Positions 15,220 through 24,090 of a DNA stretch of 64,000 nucleotides are shown piece after piece (position 1 is the first letter of the stretch; each line of letters opens with the position of its first letter). Under the pieces are notes generated by a model. It saw nothing but the letters and a program-made list of their open reading frames with translations, was not told the DNA's origin and ran no database searches. The stretch comes from Lewinella sp. IMCC34183 (GTDB taxonomy: Bacteria > Bacteroidota > Bacteroidia > Chitinophagales > Saprospiraceae). The DNA lies in NCBI RefSeq assembly GCF_003390915.1, contig NZ_QMEM01000009.1, positions 86,133 through 150,132 of the forward strand, read 5' to 3'. Position numbers and translations under genes: made by a program.

Positions 15220-16035
15220 CTACTTCGCGGCAAATTCCCGCGGGTCCGGACCGAATCGCTTGCCGCGCTCGAGTTCGTCGATGGCCCTCATATCGTCTTC
15301 CGAAAGCTCGAAGTCGAAGAGTTGTCCGTTTTCGACGATCCGGCTGCGGTGCACGCTTTTGGGGATCACGATTATGTCGTTCTGCAGGCACCACCGCAGT
15401 ACTACCTGCGCCGCCGTCTTGTCATAACGCTCCCCGATCTGCGCGAAGAGCGGCTCCTTCAGAAAGTTACCCTGCATGAGCGGCGACCAGGCCGTAATGG
15501 CGATGTCGTGCTCGTCACACTTCGAAATGGCGTCGGCCTGCGCAAGATAGGGGTGGTACTCGATCTGGTTAACCGCCGGCACGATGCTGCCCGCGTCCAG
15601 CACTTCCTGAATGTCGGACTCCAGGAAGTTACTCAGGCCGATACTGCGGGCTTTCCCCTGCTCGAGGGCGCGTTCCAGGGCTTGCCAGGCTTCTACCCGA
15701 CCGGGAACGGGCCAGTGCAGCAGGAGCAGGTCGACGTAATCGGTGCCGAGGCGCTCCAGGCTTTTGTCCAGGGCTTCGCTTGCCCGCCCCTCCCGGATGT
15801 CGTCGTTCCAGATCTTGGTCGTCAGCCACACGTCCGCCCGGGGCACCGACGCGGTGCGGAGGGCTTTGCCGACGGCCTCTTCGTTGCCGTAGATCTTGGC
15901 CGTGTCCACGTGCCGGTACCCGGCTTCGAGGGCCCAGTGGATAGCGTCGATGGTTTCCTTGCCATTTTCGCTCTGCCAAACGCCGAGTCCGAGGCGCGGC
16001 ATCTGCAGGCCGTTGTTAAGTTGGTAGTTTTTCAT
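15220..16035 (-). CDS. Aldo-keto reductase
   Basis: A 271-residue NAD(P)H-dependent (beta/alpha)8 oxidoreductase of the AKR5/DkgA-like group. The tetrad D44, Y49, K74 and H107 is intact (GYRHVDTAKIYGNEE, TTKIW, LLLLHWP). NADPH-binding motifs IGLSNF, NQIEYHPY and IPKSVHRSRIVEN are present. It should reduce small aldehydes or ketones in the cytosol, but the natural substrate is not evident. It lies 31 bases downstream of the SDR-DUF2867 gene on the same strand. Confidence 0.95.
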   Translation of the reverse strand: MKNYQLNNGLQMPRLGLGVWQSENGKETIDAIHWALEAGYRHVDTAKIYGNEEAVGKALRTASVPRADVWLTTKIWNDDIREGRASEALDKSLERLGTDYVDLLLLHWPVPGRVEAWQALERALEQGKARSIGLSNFLESDIQEVLDAGSIVPAVNQIEYHPYLAQADAISKCDEHDIAITAWSPLMQGNFLKEPLFAQIGERYDKTAAQVVLRWCLQNDIIVIPKSVHRSRIVENGQLFDFELSEDDMRAIDELERGKRFGPDPREFAAK

Positions 16036-16066
16036 ACCGTGCTAACTCTGCAGGCCCGCCGGAGTT

Positions 16067-17446
16067 CTAGTGGTCGGCGTGGGAGAGGTAGCGGCCGAAG
16101 CGGTTCATCACCCATTTATGGGCCGGTGCCTGGGTGAGGACGTACAGGTACCAGGGCAGCGCGGGGACGAACTCGTGGATGGCCGAGATGATGTAGCGGT
16201 CGTCGAGCACGCTCCGGAACTCCAGCCAGCCCTTGTCCTTGCGTCCCGCGAGCAGTCCGCCCACGATGTAGAAGAGCTGGCGATGGTCGTCGCTCCGGCT
16301 GGGGATAAAGGTGAGCTTGAGCAGGGGCACCCCGACGACCTGGAACGTGGAATTTTCCCCCCGCGACTTCACCCCGATCAGCGCCCTGAAGAATACGGGC
16401 AACCAACGCTGGTAGAGGCGGGCCACGTAGGTAGCCGTGTGCCTGCGCGGATTGGGAAGCCGCTGCACGCTCCGGACTGTATTCTTTTCCGCGGGGGGAG
16501 CGGGCTGTCGCGGCGGGAGCGGCGGCAAACGGTCCCCCGCTTCCAGTGCCCGGCCGGCCGACTCGCGGAAGCTTTCCCGTTCCGGGAAGGCCCGGAGGAC
16601 GTCGTTGTCGCGCGCCACCATGCGGTGGCGCAAACTCTCCACCAGGGGCTTTACCAGATCCTGGGAGGTATTCGTGATCTTGCTTACCCAGAGGGTCGAC
16701 AGGCCCGCCGTGAAAAAGCGGACCGGGCGGATGACCCGTCGCTTGCCCCGCAATTCGGCTACCGTGGATAGCATATCCATGTAGGTTGTTACCTCCGATC
16801 CGCCGATGTCAATGGCCCGGTCGTAGGTGTCCGGGCGATCGAGGCAGTAATCGATAATGGCGAGGGTATCGTCCAGCCCGATGGGGTGGGTTTCCGACTG
16901 GCACCAGGCCGGACAGATAAGCATCGGCAATCGCCGGACCAGCTTGTCGATCATCCGGAACGAGGAGCCCCCGGGCCCTACGATGATACCGGCCCGGAGG
17001 GTGGTCACCGGCACTTCGGTGGAGGCGAGCGTCAATTCCACTTCGCGGCGGCTGCGCAGGTGCCGGCTAAGTCCGTCAACGCTTTCCTCCTCTGGCAGTA
17101 TCCCGCCTACGAACAGGATCTGCCGAAGCCCCTGGTTGCGACAGGCCCGGGCAAAGTTGTCGGCGAGTAGCAGGTCGGTATCCTCGAAATTACCCTGAGA
17201 AAGCCGGGCGGAGGGTGACATGGAATGGACCAGGTACAGGGCCAGATCGGCCCCGGCGATCCCCTCCTCGGTACTGGTGACGGAGTAAAGCTCTACCTGT
17301 CGCCACTCGGCCTTATCGTACCCCGGCTCGGGCTGCATGGCACTGCGGCTGAGCGCGATGATGCGGTACGCGTGGTGATACCGTTCGATGAACCAGCGGC
17401 CGAGAAAGCCGGTGGCTCCCGCAATAACGAGGGTGGGCCGTTCCAT
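16067..17446 (-). CDS. NAD(P)-binding SDR protein fused to DUF2867
   Basis: A 459-residue two-domain protein. Residues 1-290 form an atypical short-chain dehydrogenase/NmrA-like Rossmann domain with GATGFLGRW at 10-18, ALSR at the cofactor-discriminating strand, YLVHSM and ILFVGGILPE. From about residue 335 to the end is a DUF2867-like domain ending LTQAPAHKWVMNRFGRYL, recognised from YbjT-like proteins. The usual catalytic YxxxK is not clear, so it may bind nucleotide without classical SDR chemistry. The substrate is unknown. It leads a minus-strand run with the aldo-keto reductase and a membrane protein. Confidence 0.85.
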   Translation of the reverse strand: MERPTLVIAGATGFLGRWFIERYHHAYRIIALSRSAMQPEPGYDKAEWRQVELYSVTSTEEGIAGADLALYLVHSMSPSARLSQGNFEDTDLLLADNFARACRNQGLRQILFVGGILPEEESVDGLSRHLRSRREVELTLASTEVPVTTLRAGIIVGPGGSSFRMIDKLVRRLPMLICPAWCQSETHPIGLDDTLAIIDYCLDRPDTYDRAIDIGGSEVTTYMDMLSTVAELRGKRRVIRPVRFFTAGLSTLWVSKITNTSQDLVKPLVESLRHRMVARDNDVLRAFPERESFRESAGRALEAGDRLPPLPPRQPAPPAEKNTVRSVQRLPNPRRHTATYVARLYQRWLPVFFRALIGVKSRGENSTFQVVGVPLLKLTFIPSRSDDHRQLFYIVGGLLAGRKDKGWLEFRSVLDDRYIISAIHEFVPALPWYLYVLTQAPAHKWVMNRFGRYLSHADH

Positions 17447-17525
17447 ATGCTACCAACGGCTGCCGCGTCAGCTTGTTAACCCCGCACCTGCGGTTTGCGC
17501 TAACTATATCCGCGGCGGCGGCGCG

Positions 17526-18218
17526 CTAGAAGCGGAGGTCCTCGACGTGATAGCCGGGAAACTGGGCGGCGTCGAAGGTGAAGTTGTTGTCGGCCAGCGT
17601 CGTATTGCCCCGGGTGTTGTCGAGGAAGAAGGTATAGCTGCTGCCGTCGCGGCTGAAGGCCTTGACGGAAACGATCTCGCGGGCCTGCCGGTCGACGATC
17701 AGGCGCAGCTTAGTAAAGTCGCTGGCATCGCGGTCGACGGGCTTCATTTCTATGGTCTGCAACTTGCGGCCGTCGACCACCTCCTCGCGCTGAAGGGCAA
17801 GGACGTACTGCTCTCCTTCGTAAAAATTGAAGAGGTTCTGGGGGGTAAGCATACCCGTGGTTTCACCCGGCTCGGGCAAGTCGTTGATTTGTACTTCCTT
17901 GCTACCGTGCAGGATGAAGTAGGCGGCATCGTGGTTGATGATGCCCTCCTGGTTGCCCAGTTTGAAGCGGACCAGGTCACCCTTGCGGCTCAGGCTGCCG
18001 CGCTGTACTTCCAGGGGCTGGCCGGGAAAGGCGAGCTCCAACCGAAAATCGGCGGTAAGGGTGGTGAAACCATCGTACTTCTTGCGTATGCTCTCCAAAA
18101 TCTGTCGGGCCGCGGGATCGCTTTGCGAAGCCTCGGTGTAGGGATTGTTTTGGGATACTACAGGGAAGGCCAGTAGCAACAGCAGCAACAGGGATAAGGA
18201 GCGAACGAAAATTCTCAT
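17526..18218 (-). CDS. LolA-like outer-membrane lipoprotein carrier protein
   Basis: A 230-residue periplasmic protein with signal peptide MRIFVRSLSLLLLLLLAFPVVSQ. The mature part has the LolA pattern: a helix ILESIRKKYDGFTTLTADFRLELAFPGQP, then successive beta strands with GSLSRKGDLVRFKLG and LTPQNLFNFYEG. It is expected to carry lipoproteins released by a LolCDE-type complex across the periplasm. A LolC/E-like permease gene lies 740 bases away in the opposite orientation, separated by a MarR gene. Bacteroidota LolA proteins are divergent, so the exact cargo role is inferred. Confidence 0.87.
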   Translation of the reverse strand: MRIFVRSLSLLLLLLLAFPVVSQNNPYTEASQSDPAARQILESIRKKYDGFTTLTADFRLELAFPGQPLEVQRGSLSRKGDLVRFKLGNQEGIINHDAAYFILHGSKEVQINDLPEPGETTGMLTPQNLFNFYEGEQYVLALQREEVVDGRKLQTIEMKPVDRDASDFTKLRLIVDRQAREIVSVKAFSRDGSSYTFFLDNTRGNTTLADNNFTFDAAQFPGYHVEDLRF

Positions 18219-18398
18219 GCGAAACGATTGATGCTTGCATAACGCGGGGGAGGTGGCAGCGGACGTAGACGTTGTCTTAATTTGACGTTAAAGCGGAACA
18301 CCCTCGCCAGGGTTTCAGCGATGACCATCAGAAAAGATTGGCCTGGCAACTAATTGAGCTGATTTGCTGAAATATGAGAATCCCAATGCGTTTTTTGC

Positions 18399-18406
18399 TA
18401 CCTTTG
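18399..18406 (+). promoter_or_regulatory. -7 box (TACCTTTG) of the marR gene
   Basis: An exact TAnnTTTG match 46 bases before the marR start, in the AT-rich intergenic segment between the divergent lolA-like and marR genes. Confidence 0.6.
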
Positions 18407-18452
18407 GATGTAGCTTCGGGTTCTGATCCGGAGTAAGACAATCTATAACCCC

Positions 18453-18914
18453 ATGAGCATTACCGGTAGGCAAAACGATAACCCCAAAAAGATCGTGTCC
18501 GACGATCAGTTCCGGGAGCTCCGGTTTAACTTACTGCACAGCTGTAGCTGGATAAACAACGGGATGCGGCAATTTTTGCTGCCGCACGCGATCACGCCGA
18601 AGCAGTACAGTATACTGCGCATACTGAACGAGCGTCAACCCGAATCGCTTTCGATCCAGGAGATCCGCGACATGCTCGCCGATAAGATGTCCGACGCCAG
18701 CCGGCTGGTGGACCGCCTGGAAAAGAAGGGCCTGCTGGATAAGTTCCCTTCCGACCAGGACCGACGCAGCAACCGGGCGCGCATCACCACTCAGGGGATT
18801 GAGTTGCTGACCCTGATCCATAAGAACCGGGGACAACTTGATGCCATCATCAGCGACCGCCTCTCCGAGACCGACATCGATCACCTGAACGAGCTGCTCG
18901 AGCGCCTGCGGTAA
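18453..18914 (+). CDS. MarR-family transcriptional regulator
   Basis: A 153-residue winged-helix protein. The DNA-binding region is ITPKQYSILRILNERQPESLSIQEIRDML, then SDASRLVDRLEKKGLLDKFPSDQDRRSNRARITTQGIELL, the wing plus the DRR motif typical of MarR. Flanking helices at both ends form the dimer interface. It probably represses itself and neighbouring genes in response to a small ligand. The lolA-like gene is divergent from it. No clear operator palindrome was identified. Confidence 0.92.
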   Translation: MSITGRQNDNPKKIVSDDQFRELRFNLLHSCSWINNGMRQFLLPHAITPKQYSILRILNERQPESLSIQEIRDMLADKMSDASRLVDRLEKKGLLDKFPSDQDRRSNRARITTQGIELLTLIHKNRGQLDAIISDRLSETDIDHLNELLERLR

Positions 18915-18946
18915 AACGCTGCGGCGTCTGCTACCCCGCCCTACCC

Positions 18947-18954
18947 TAACTTTG
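18947..18954 (+). promoter_or_regulatory. -7 box (TAACTTTG) directly before the LolC/E-like gene
   Basis: An exact TAnnTTTG match with only CGGC between it and the ATG at 18959. A transcript starting at the usual distance would begin at or next to the start codon. Confidence 0.6.
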
Positions 18955-18958
18955 CGGC

Positions 18959-20206
18959 ATGAACCTTTCCGCGCGGATGGCGTGGCGCTATCTCTTTGCC
19001 CGCAAGTCCACCAACGCCATCAACATCATCACCTTCGTGGCCGCCTTTGGGGTGGCCATCGGGGCCGCCTCGCTGATCATCGCGTTAAGCGTTTTCAATG
19101 GCTTTGAGGACATCTTCGTGAGTCTGTTCAACAACCTCAACCCGGACGTACGGATCACCGCGGCTGAGGGGAAGACGTTCGAAGCGACGGACGATCTCCT
19201 GGCGCGGGTGCGCCGCACCGAGGGCGTACGCGTGATCGCCGAAACCCTGGAGGAAACCGCCCGCTTCCAGTACCTGGGCCACCAGGCCTTCGGTCCGCTC
19301 AAGGGCGTGGACCACGAATATGCCCGGATCAACGGCATCGACACCATGATCGAGGAGGGGAAGTACGACCTGCTCGTCCCCCAGATGAATGCCCTCGGTG
19401 CGATCGTGGGGCAAAACTTGGCGCGGGAACTGCTTATCGACCCGGTGAACCAGATCAACCTGCTGTCCATCTACGTTCCCCGCCCACGCACCCGCGGGGG
19501 CGGCAGCGTCCTGTCCTCCGGCTTGCTGCCCTACCAGATACGGGAGGTACTACCCGTGGGGGTGGTCCGCAGCCAGGAGGCCTTCGAGAACCAGGCCGTG
19601 CTTATCGACATTGGACTGGCACGCGAGATCATGGGGGTGGAAGCTCCTACCGTTTCCTCCCTGGAACTGAAGCTCGCGCCGGAATTTGAGACCGAACGGA
19701 CCTACCGCGCCCTGCGCGAGGCCCTGGGGGAAGCGTATGTGGTGCGAAACCGGTTCGAGCAGGAGAACAGCATTCTGAAGCTGATGCGGGTGGAAAAGTA
19801 CGTGGCCTACGCGATTGTCACCCTCATGGTCATCCTCATCAGCTTCAACCTGGTGGGTGCGCTATGGATGATCGTGCTGGAGAAGCGGAAAGACATCGTC
19901 ATCCTCCAGAGCCTGGGCATGGTCGGCAGCGAGATCCGGAACGTCTTTCTGCGGGTGGGGCTGCTGATCTCGGGAATCGGACTGTTCTCCGGATTCGGCC
20001 TGGCGATCCTCATCTACCTCATCCAAACCCATTTCGGGATTATCGGACTCCCCGGCACCCTGGCCGATGCTTACCCCATGTCGTTGCGGACCGGGGACTT
20101 TCTGGTGGTTACCGCCACGGTACTCGTGATCGGCTTTCTGGCGTCCATCCTACCAGCAAGAAGGGCGGAGAACGTGTCCTCCGCCCCTAATAAAGTGGTC
20201 GATTAG
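18959..20206 (+). CDS. LolC/LolE-like ABC transporter permease (FtsX family)
   Basis: A 415-residue inner-membrane protein. One N-terminal helix (NAINIITFVAAFGVAIGAASLIIALSVFNGFED) is followed by a periplasmic MacB/LolC-like domain (about 50-265) and three C-terminal FtsX-type helices (YAIVTLMVILISFNLVGALWMIVLEKRKDIVILQSLGM, LISGIGLFSGFGLAILIYLIQ, FLVVTATVLVIGFLASILPARRA). In LolCDE the permease extracts lipoproteins from the inner membrane and hands them to LolA. No ATPase gene is adjacent. A lipoprotein-release role fits the nearby lolA-like gene but is inference. Confidence 0.88.
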   Translation: MNLSARMAWRYLFARKSTNAINIITFVAAFGVAIGAASLIIALSVFNGFEDIFVSLFNNLNPDVRITAAEGKTFEATDDLLARVRRTEGVRVIAETLEETARFQYLGHQAFGPLKGVDHEYARINGIDTMIEEGKYDLLVPQMNALGAIVGQNLARELLIDPVNQINLLSIYVPRPRTRGGGSVLSSGLLPYQIREVLPVGVVRSQEAFENQAVLIDIGLAREIMGVEAPTVSSLELKLAPEFETERTYRALREALGEAYVVRNRFEQENSILKLMRVEKYVAYAIVTLMVILISFNLVGALWMIVLEKRKDIVILQSLGMVGSEIRNVFLRVGLLISGIGLFSGFGLAILIYLIQTHFGIIGLPGTLADAYPMSLRTGDFLVVTATVLVIGFLASILPARRAENVSSAPNKVVD

Positions 20207-20226
20207 CTAGTTGTCGGTCCTGAAAC

Positions 20227-21279
20227 TCAGGCGGCAAGCTTGTGGTCTTCGCCCCGGTAGAATTCCCGGAAAGAAACCATCCGCTGCTTTTCTTCGTCCC
20301 ACAGCTTGTTGAACATCAACGGTAGGCTCTGCAGGAAGGTGATCTTGGTCACATGGCGCTGAAGAACGGGGTTCTCGTTAGCGCAGCGACGCAGGTTGTA
20401 ATTGGGAATACGGCTGCTCAGGTGGTGAATGTGGTGGTAGCCGATGTTGCCGGTCAAAAAGTGCATGAAGCGCGGCAGCTTGTAAAAGGTAGCTCCTTTT
20501 ATGGCTGCAGTCAGGTAATCCCAGTTCTTGCTCCACTGCATGTAGGTATGATCGTGCTGGTGCTGTACGTAGAAGAACCAGAAGGCGATGATGCCGAAGA
20601 AGAAGATGATGCTGCCCTGAACGATAAAGAATGCCTTCCAGCCTACCAGGAAACCGAGACCTACGTAGGCAGCGAGGATCAGCAGGTTGTTGAGGTGCAT
20701 CTTACGGTGGATCGGCGACCAACCGGGGAAATTGATGCGCGGAACGCGCAATACCACACCGAGGTAAAGCATGGGAAGCACTACGAAGAGTACGACGGGG
20801 TTACGGAAGATCCGGTACTTGAGGCGGCCCCAGGAGTTGAGCTTCCGGAATTCCTCCACGGTCAGAAAGTCGATGTCGCCGATGTCACGGTGCTCCAGCT
20901 GACCAGTGTGGCCATGGTGGAAACTGTGTACGCGCGCCCAGTAGGTGTAGGGGATCGAACTAAAGAAAGAGCATACGAAACCCAGGGCGTCGTTGACCTT
21001 CCGCTTGCTGAAGAAGGAATAGTGGCCGCAATCGTGCTGGATGATGAAGATGCGGACCAGGAAGAACGCGTTGACCATGCCGAGCAGCAGGGTCAGCCAG
21101 ATGGAGTAACCGACGGTGAAGTACATAGCTACCCACAGCGCCAGGAATGGGCCAAAGCTGCTGAACAGCTGCCCCACCGCGCGCCAGGTATTGGCCTGCT
21201 GGTACTGGGAGATAATGGTCTTCCAGTTTTTGAGCGACTGGTGGATGTCGTCTACCGTATTTTGAAATTGTACTTGCAC
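20227..21279 (-). CDS. Membrane fatty acid desaturase
   Basis: A 350-residue di-iron membrane enzyme with three histidine boxes: HDCGH (82-86), HSFHHGH (118-124) and HHIHH (282-286), plus QHQHDHTY at 239-245. Membrane pairs lie at about 38-80 and 165-235. The pattern matches acyl-lipid (DesA/FADS2-like) desaturases, which insert a double bond into membrane lipid acyl chains using O2. It would adjust membrane fluidity. It converges on the LolC/E-like gene with a 20-base gap. The electron donor is not encoded nearby. Confidence 0.93.
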   Translation of the reverse strand: MQVQFQNTVDDIHQSLKNWKTIISQYQQANTWRAVGQLFSSFGPFLALWVAMYFTVGYSIWLTLLLGMVNAFFLVRIFIIQHDCGHYSFFSKRKVNDALGFVCSFFSSIPYTYWARVHSFHHGHTGQLEHRDIGDIDFLTVEEFRKLNSWGRLKYRIFRNPVVLFVVLPMLYLGVVLRVPRINFPGWSPIHRKMHLNNLLILAAYVGLGFLVGWKAFFIVQGSIIFFFGIIAFWFFYVQHQHDHTYMQWSKNWDYLTAAIKGATFYKLPRFMHFLTGNIGYHHIHHLSSRIPNYNLRRCANENPVLQRHVTKITFLQSLPLMFNKLWDEEKQRMVSFREFYRGEDHKLAA

Positions 21280-21458
21280 TTGAATTATTTTATGGGAAGT
21301 CCCCGCATTGCTTGTGGAAAAGGGAGAAACAAATATGGATCGTATTGATACATGCGCGCCTTCCTGCCCGCTAAGCTAACCGGTCAGGGGGGCATAGTGT
21401 TATGATGCGGTAGTTATAGTTTCGTCAAATTAACCGTCCGGTTACGACGCCGAAGGCG

Positions 21459-22646
21459 CTATTGCTGCTGCGTGAAACCGTACAGCAGCTTCATTTTGTC
21501 AAAAATAGCAGTGTTTTCGTAAATCCCCGAGAACTGCTCGGCACCGGGTCCGTAGGCGAATACCGGAATCAGGTCCGCCGTGTGGTAATCGCTGGTGAAG
21601 GCCCCCTCGATGTGCCCGAGGGAAGAACCGTTCTGAATGGCGTACCCGCCGGTTTCGTGGTCGGCGGTAACGATGACCAGTGTCTCTCCGTCGCGCTGGG
21701 CGAAGTCGAGAACGGCTCCGATGGCCTGGTCGAAGTCGATCACCTCCGAAATAATGTAGTCGCTGTCGTTGCTATGTCCGCCCCAGTCGATCTGCGAGCC
21801 TTCGATCATGAGGAAGAATCCCCGGTCCGCCGTGTCGCGTTCGCTAAGGAAATTGACCGCCAGCTCGCTCGCCTCCACGAGGTAGTTCCGCCCCTGGTTG
21901 AAGGGCAGGGGCTCACTTTCGGCGGTGTAATAGCCCAGGTTCTTGGCCCGGTCGACCTGCAGGTCTTTCAGGTCCGTGTTGACGAAAGACTCGACTACAT
22001 TGCCGCGCGTACGCAGCTCTTCGCTCAGGTTGCGGGAATCTCCCTCCCGCCGCTCGAAGAACTTCGCTCCGCCACCGATAAACAGATCGATATCGGTGTT
22101 CATCAGGTCGGCGGCGATCTCCTCGTAGTTCTTGCGCAGGTTGGCGTGGGCGTAAAAGGAAGCAGGCGTGGCGTGCACGATGGAGGAAGTAGCTACCAAG
22201 CCGGTCGGCAGGCCGGCGGACTCCGCCATTTCCAGGATAGTGGTGACCGGAACGGTGTCGATGTCCACGCCAATGGCTCCGTTGTAAGTTTTCACTCCAG
22301 CGGAAAAGGCGGTGGCGCCGGCGGCAGAATCGGTGATAAGGTTATCCCCGCTGTAGCTCTTATGGAGCCCGACCACCGGAAAACGCTCGAGATTCAGGTG
22401 ATTATCGTTGCTGTACAACCCCGCGGAAATCTGGGTCACGCCCATTCCGTCACCGATCATCAGGATGATGTTCTTCGGCCCGCGGCCGGCACGGACGTAG
22501 GGGGTTGATGAACTGCCGGAAGTGGGGGGGGCCATCTCCTGGCCGGCCGGGGCCGGCCGGTTGGCGATCGTTTCCCGGGGGGCGGGGGGACAGGCGGTGA
22601 GCAGTACCGCCGCGGCGAGACCGCTAAGGACGTGAAGCTTATTCAT
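21459..22646 (-). CDS. Alkaline phosphatase (lipoprotein)
   Basis: A 395-residue PhoA-superfamily phosphomonoesterase. Its lipoprotein signal ends LLTAC (Cys19), followed by a Pro/Ser-rich linker. Metal ligand D66 lies in NIILMIGDGMG. Nucleophile S107 lies in ITDSAAGATAFSAG. HATPASFYAH, IGGG, MIEGSQIDWGGHSND and TADHETGGYA supply the zinc and magnesium ligands. It should release phosphate from organic esters at the cell surface. The gene begins 4 bases after a perfect -7 box (22651-22658). No Pho-box-like sequence was identified. Confidence 0.95.
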   Translation of the reverse strand: MNKLHVLSGLAAAVLLTACPPAPRETIANRPAPAGQEMAPPTSGSSSTPYVRAGRGPKNIILMIGDGMGVTQISAGLYSNDNHLNLERFPVVGLHKSYSGDNLITDSAAGATAFSAGVKTYNGAIGVDIDTVPVTTILEMAESAGLPTGLVATSSIVHATPASFYAHANLRKNYEEIAADLMNTDIDLFIGGGAKFFERREGDSRNLSEELRTRGNVVESFVNTDLKDLQVDRAKNLGYYTAESEPLPFNQGRNYLVEASELAVNFLSERDTADRGFFLMIEGSQIDWGGHSNDSDYIISEVIDFDQAIGAVLDFAQRDGETLVIVTADHETGGYAIQNGSSLGHIEGAFTSDYHTADLIPVFAYGPGAEQFSGIYENTAIFDKMKLLYGFTQQQ

Positions 22647-22650
22647 GCGG

Positions 22651-22658
22651 CAAAGATA
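22651..22658 (-). promoter_or_regulatory. -7 box (TATCTTTG) directly before the alkaline phosphatase gene
   Basis: The minus strand reads TATCTTTG-CCGC-ATG, the same four-base spacing as at 18947 and 59337. It implies a leaderless or nearly leaderless mRNA. Confidence 0.65.
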
Positions 22659-22701
22659 TGGGATAGGGGGGTGCGATAGCCGTCACGGAAGCGTCGGAAA
22701 A

Positions 22702-23805
22702 TCATCCACTCGCCAACCGGTAGCGGTGTCCGGGCAGGGCCGCCACGACATCGCGCATCTCCAACCCCAGCAGCAGGCCGGAAAGGTGGGCGGGGGGAAC
22801 CGCAACTTGCCGGATAAGCTGATCCAGGGATAGCTGCCCGCCCTCCCGTAGGTGATCGACCACCCGCTTTTCCTCCGCCGTGAGCCCCTCAAATAACTGC
22901 AGCTGCCGATCGCCACTGCCGTCCGGCGCCCAATTCAACAGATTCACGAGGTCTTCCGCCCCTTCCACGAGATAGGCCTTTCCCGCCTTGATCAGCGCGT
23001 TACAGCCGGCCGTGCGGACGTCTCCGCCCCGCCCCGGACAGGCCCCCACCTTCCGCCCGTAGGCGTGCGCCATGTTGGCCGTGATAATCGACCCGCCGGA
23101 CTCGCCGGATTCCACGACGACCACCAGCTGGGATAACATAGCTACGATCCGGTTGCGGGCCGGAAAATGTTCCCGCTCCGGCTTCTGCCAGTAGGGATAC
23201 TCGGTGAGCACTCCCCCACCCCGCTCCGCCATCCGGCGGGCAATCGCCTGGTGGGCGTGTGGATATATATGATCCAGACCGCTTCCCAGCACTCCCAGCG
23301 TGGGCAGCCCCAAATTCAGGGCGCGACGGTGGGCGGCTACGTCCACGCCGTACGCCAGACCGCTCACGACGAGGGGGGCGTAGGGCACCAGCGGATCGAG
23401 CAACCGTTCGATCTGCCGCGTTCCCTGCTCACTCATACGGCGGGTACCTACTACGGCCAGCGGTCGTGGATTCCCGAACTTCGTAGTACCGCGGTGGTAA
23501 AGTACTGCCGGGGCGGATGCAAACTCCCGCAGGGCCGGGGGATAGTCCTCCCCGTCTGCGTGAAGGATTCGCACGGCGTGGCGCTCGGCATGACGCAGAA
23601 TATCCTCAGCCTCCCGCAGGTGCCGGTCGCCGGCAAAGTGGGCGGCCGTTTGTGTGGCAATACCCCGAACGGCCCGAAGTTCGCGTACCGAAGCCGCCAG
23701 CGTATCGCGGGCGGAACCGAAATGGGCAAGCAGAGTACGGTAAAGACCGGCACCGATAGATGGCACGCGACTGAGCGCGACCGCGAAGTATTCCTCCGAA
23801 GACAT
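22702..23805 (-). CDS. dprA: DNA-processing protein DprA
   Basis: A 367-residue protein that loads RecA on incoming single-stranded DNA during natural transformation. An N-terminal helix-hairpin region (about 1-75) is followed by the Rossmann-like core with VVGTRRMSEQG, VVSGLAYGVDVAAHRRAL, TLGVLGSGLDHIYP, GGVLTEYP, FPARNRIVAMLS and SGSIITANMA-like motifs. A C-terminal winged helix (about 300-367, LTAEEKRVVDHLREGGQLSLDQLIRQ) completes the usual architecture. A perfect -7 box on the minus strand (23892-23899) indicates a leader of about 80 bases. No other competence genes are adjacent. Confidence 0.96.
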   Translation of the reverse strand: MSSEEYFAVALSRVPSIGAGLYRTLLAHFGSARDTLAASVRELRAVRGIATQTAAHFAGDRHLREAEDILRHAERHAVRILHADGEDYPPALREFASAPAVLYHRGTTKFGNPRPLAVVGTRRMSEQGTRQIERLLDPLVPYAPLVVSGLAYGVDVAAHRRALNLGLPTLGVLGSGLDHIYPHAHQAIARRMAERGGGVLTEYPYWQKPEREHFPARNRIVAMLSQLVVVVESGESGGSIITANMAHAYGRKVGACPGRGGDVRTAGCNALIKAGKAYLVEGAEDLVNLLNWAPDGSGDRQLQLFEGLTAEEKRVVDHLREGGQLSLDQLIRQVAVPPAHLSGLLLGLEMRDVVAALPGHRYRLASG

Positions 23806-23891
23806 AACAAACGGGATAGTGGAAAAAAGGAGGCCACGGACAGGGAATGGGGGGAGGGAGAAACCAGAAAACGTCGGATAGCGTGGCTCGC

Positions 23892-23899
23892 CAAAGATA
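23892..23899 (-). promoter_or_regulatory. -7 box (TATCTTTG) of dprA
   Basis: An exact TAnnTTTG match upstream of dprA with TTG-rich sequence further upstream. It is divergent from the tRNA-Ser promoter. Confidence 0.6.
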
Positions 23900-23949
23900 G
23901 CACATTACCAACAAATTGTTTGCCACGCGCATAATTTTGCCCGTCCGCT

Positions 23950-23980
23950 TGGTGGGTTCCGCTTACCAATGGTAACTTTG
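23950..23980 (+). promoter_or_regulatory. Promoter of tRNA-Ser
   Basis: A TTGG -33-like element at 23950 is separated by 20 bases from TAACTTTG (23973-23980). This is the best full match to the Bacteroidota promoter in the window. The mature tRNA begins 19 bases later. Confidence 0.75.
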
Positions 23981-23998
23981 CGGAGTCTTACAGCACCC

Positions 23999-24086
23999 GG
24001 AGGATTGGCGGAGCTGGCTGAACGTGCCTGATTCGAAATCAGGTGTACCCTTACGGGTACCGGGGGTTCGAATCCCTCATCCTCCG
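23999..24086 (+). tRNA. tRNA-Ser(CGA)
   Basis: An 88-base type II tRNA. Acceptor GGAGGAT pairs with ATCCTCC, followed by discriminator G. The anticodon stem TGATT/AATCA region encloses loop TTCGAAA, giving anticodon CGA. A long variable arm (GTACCC...GGGTAC) is diagnostic of Ser. The T arm is GGGGGTTCGAATCCCTC. CCA is not encoded. Confidence 0.95.
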
Positions 24087-24090
24087 CAAA

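Noticed and set aside
15190..15394. N-terminal extension of the 207-residue membrane protein
   Set aside because: The added residues overlap the aldo-keto reductase coding sequence in another frame and are Arg-rich noise.
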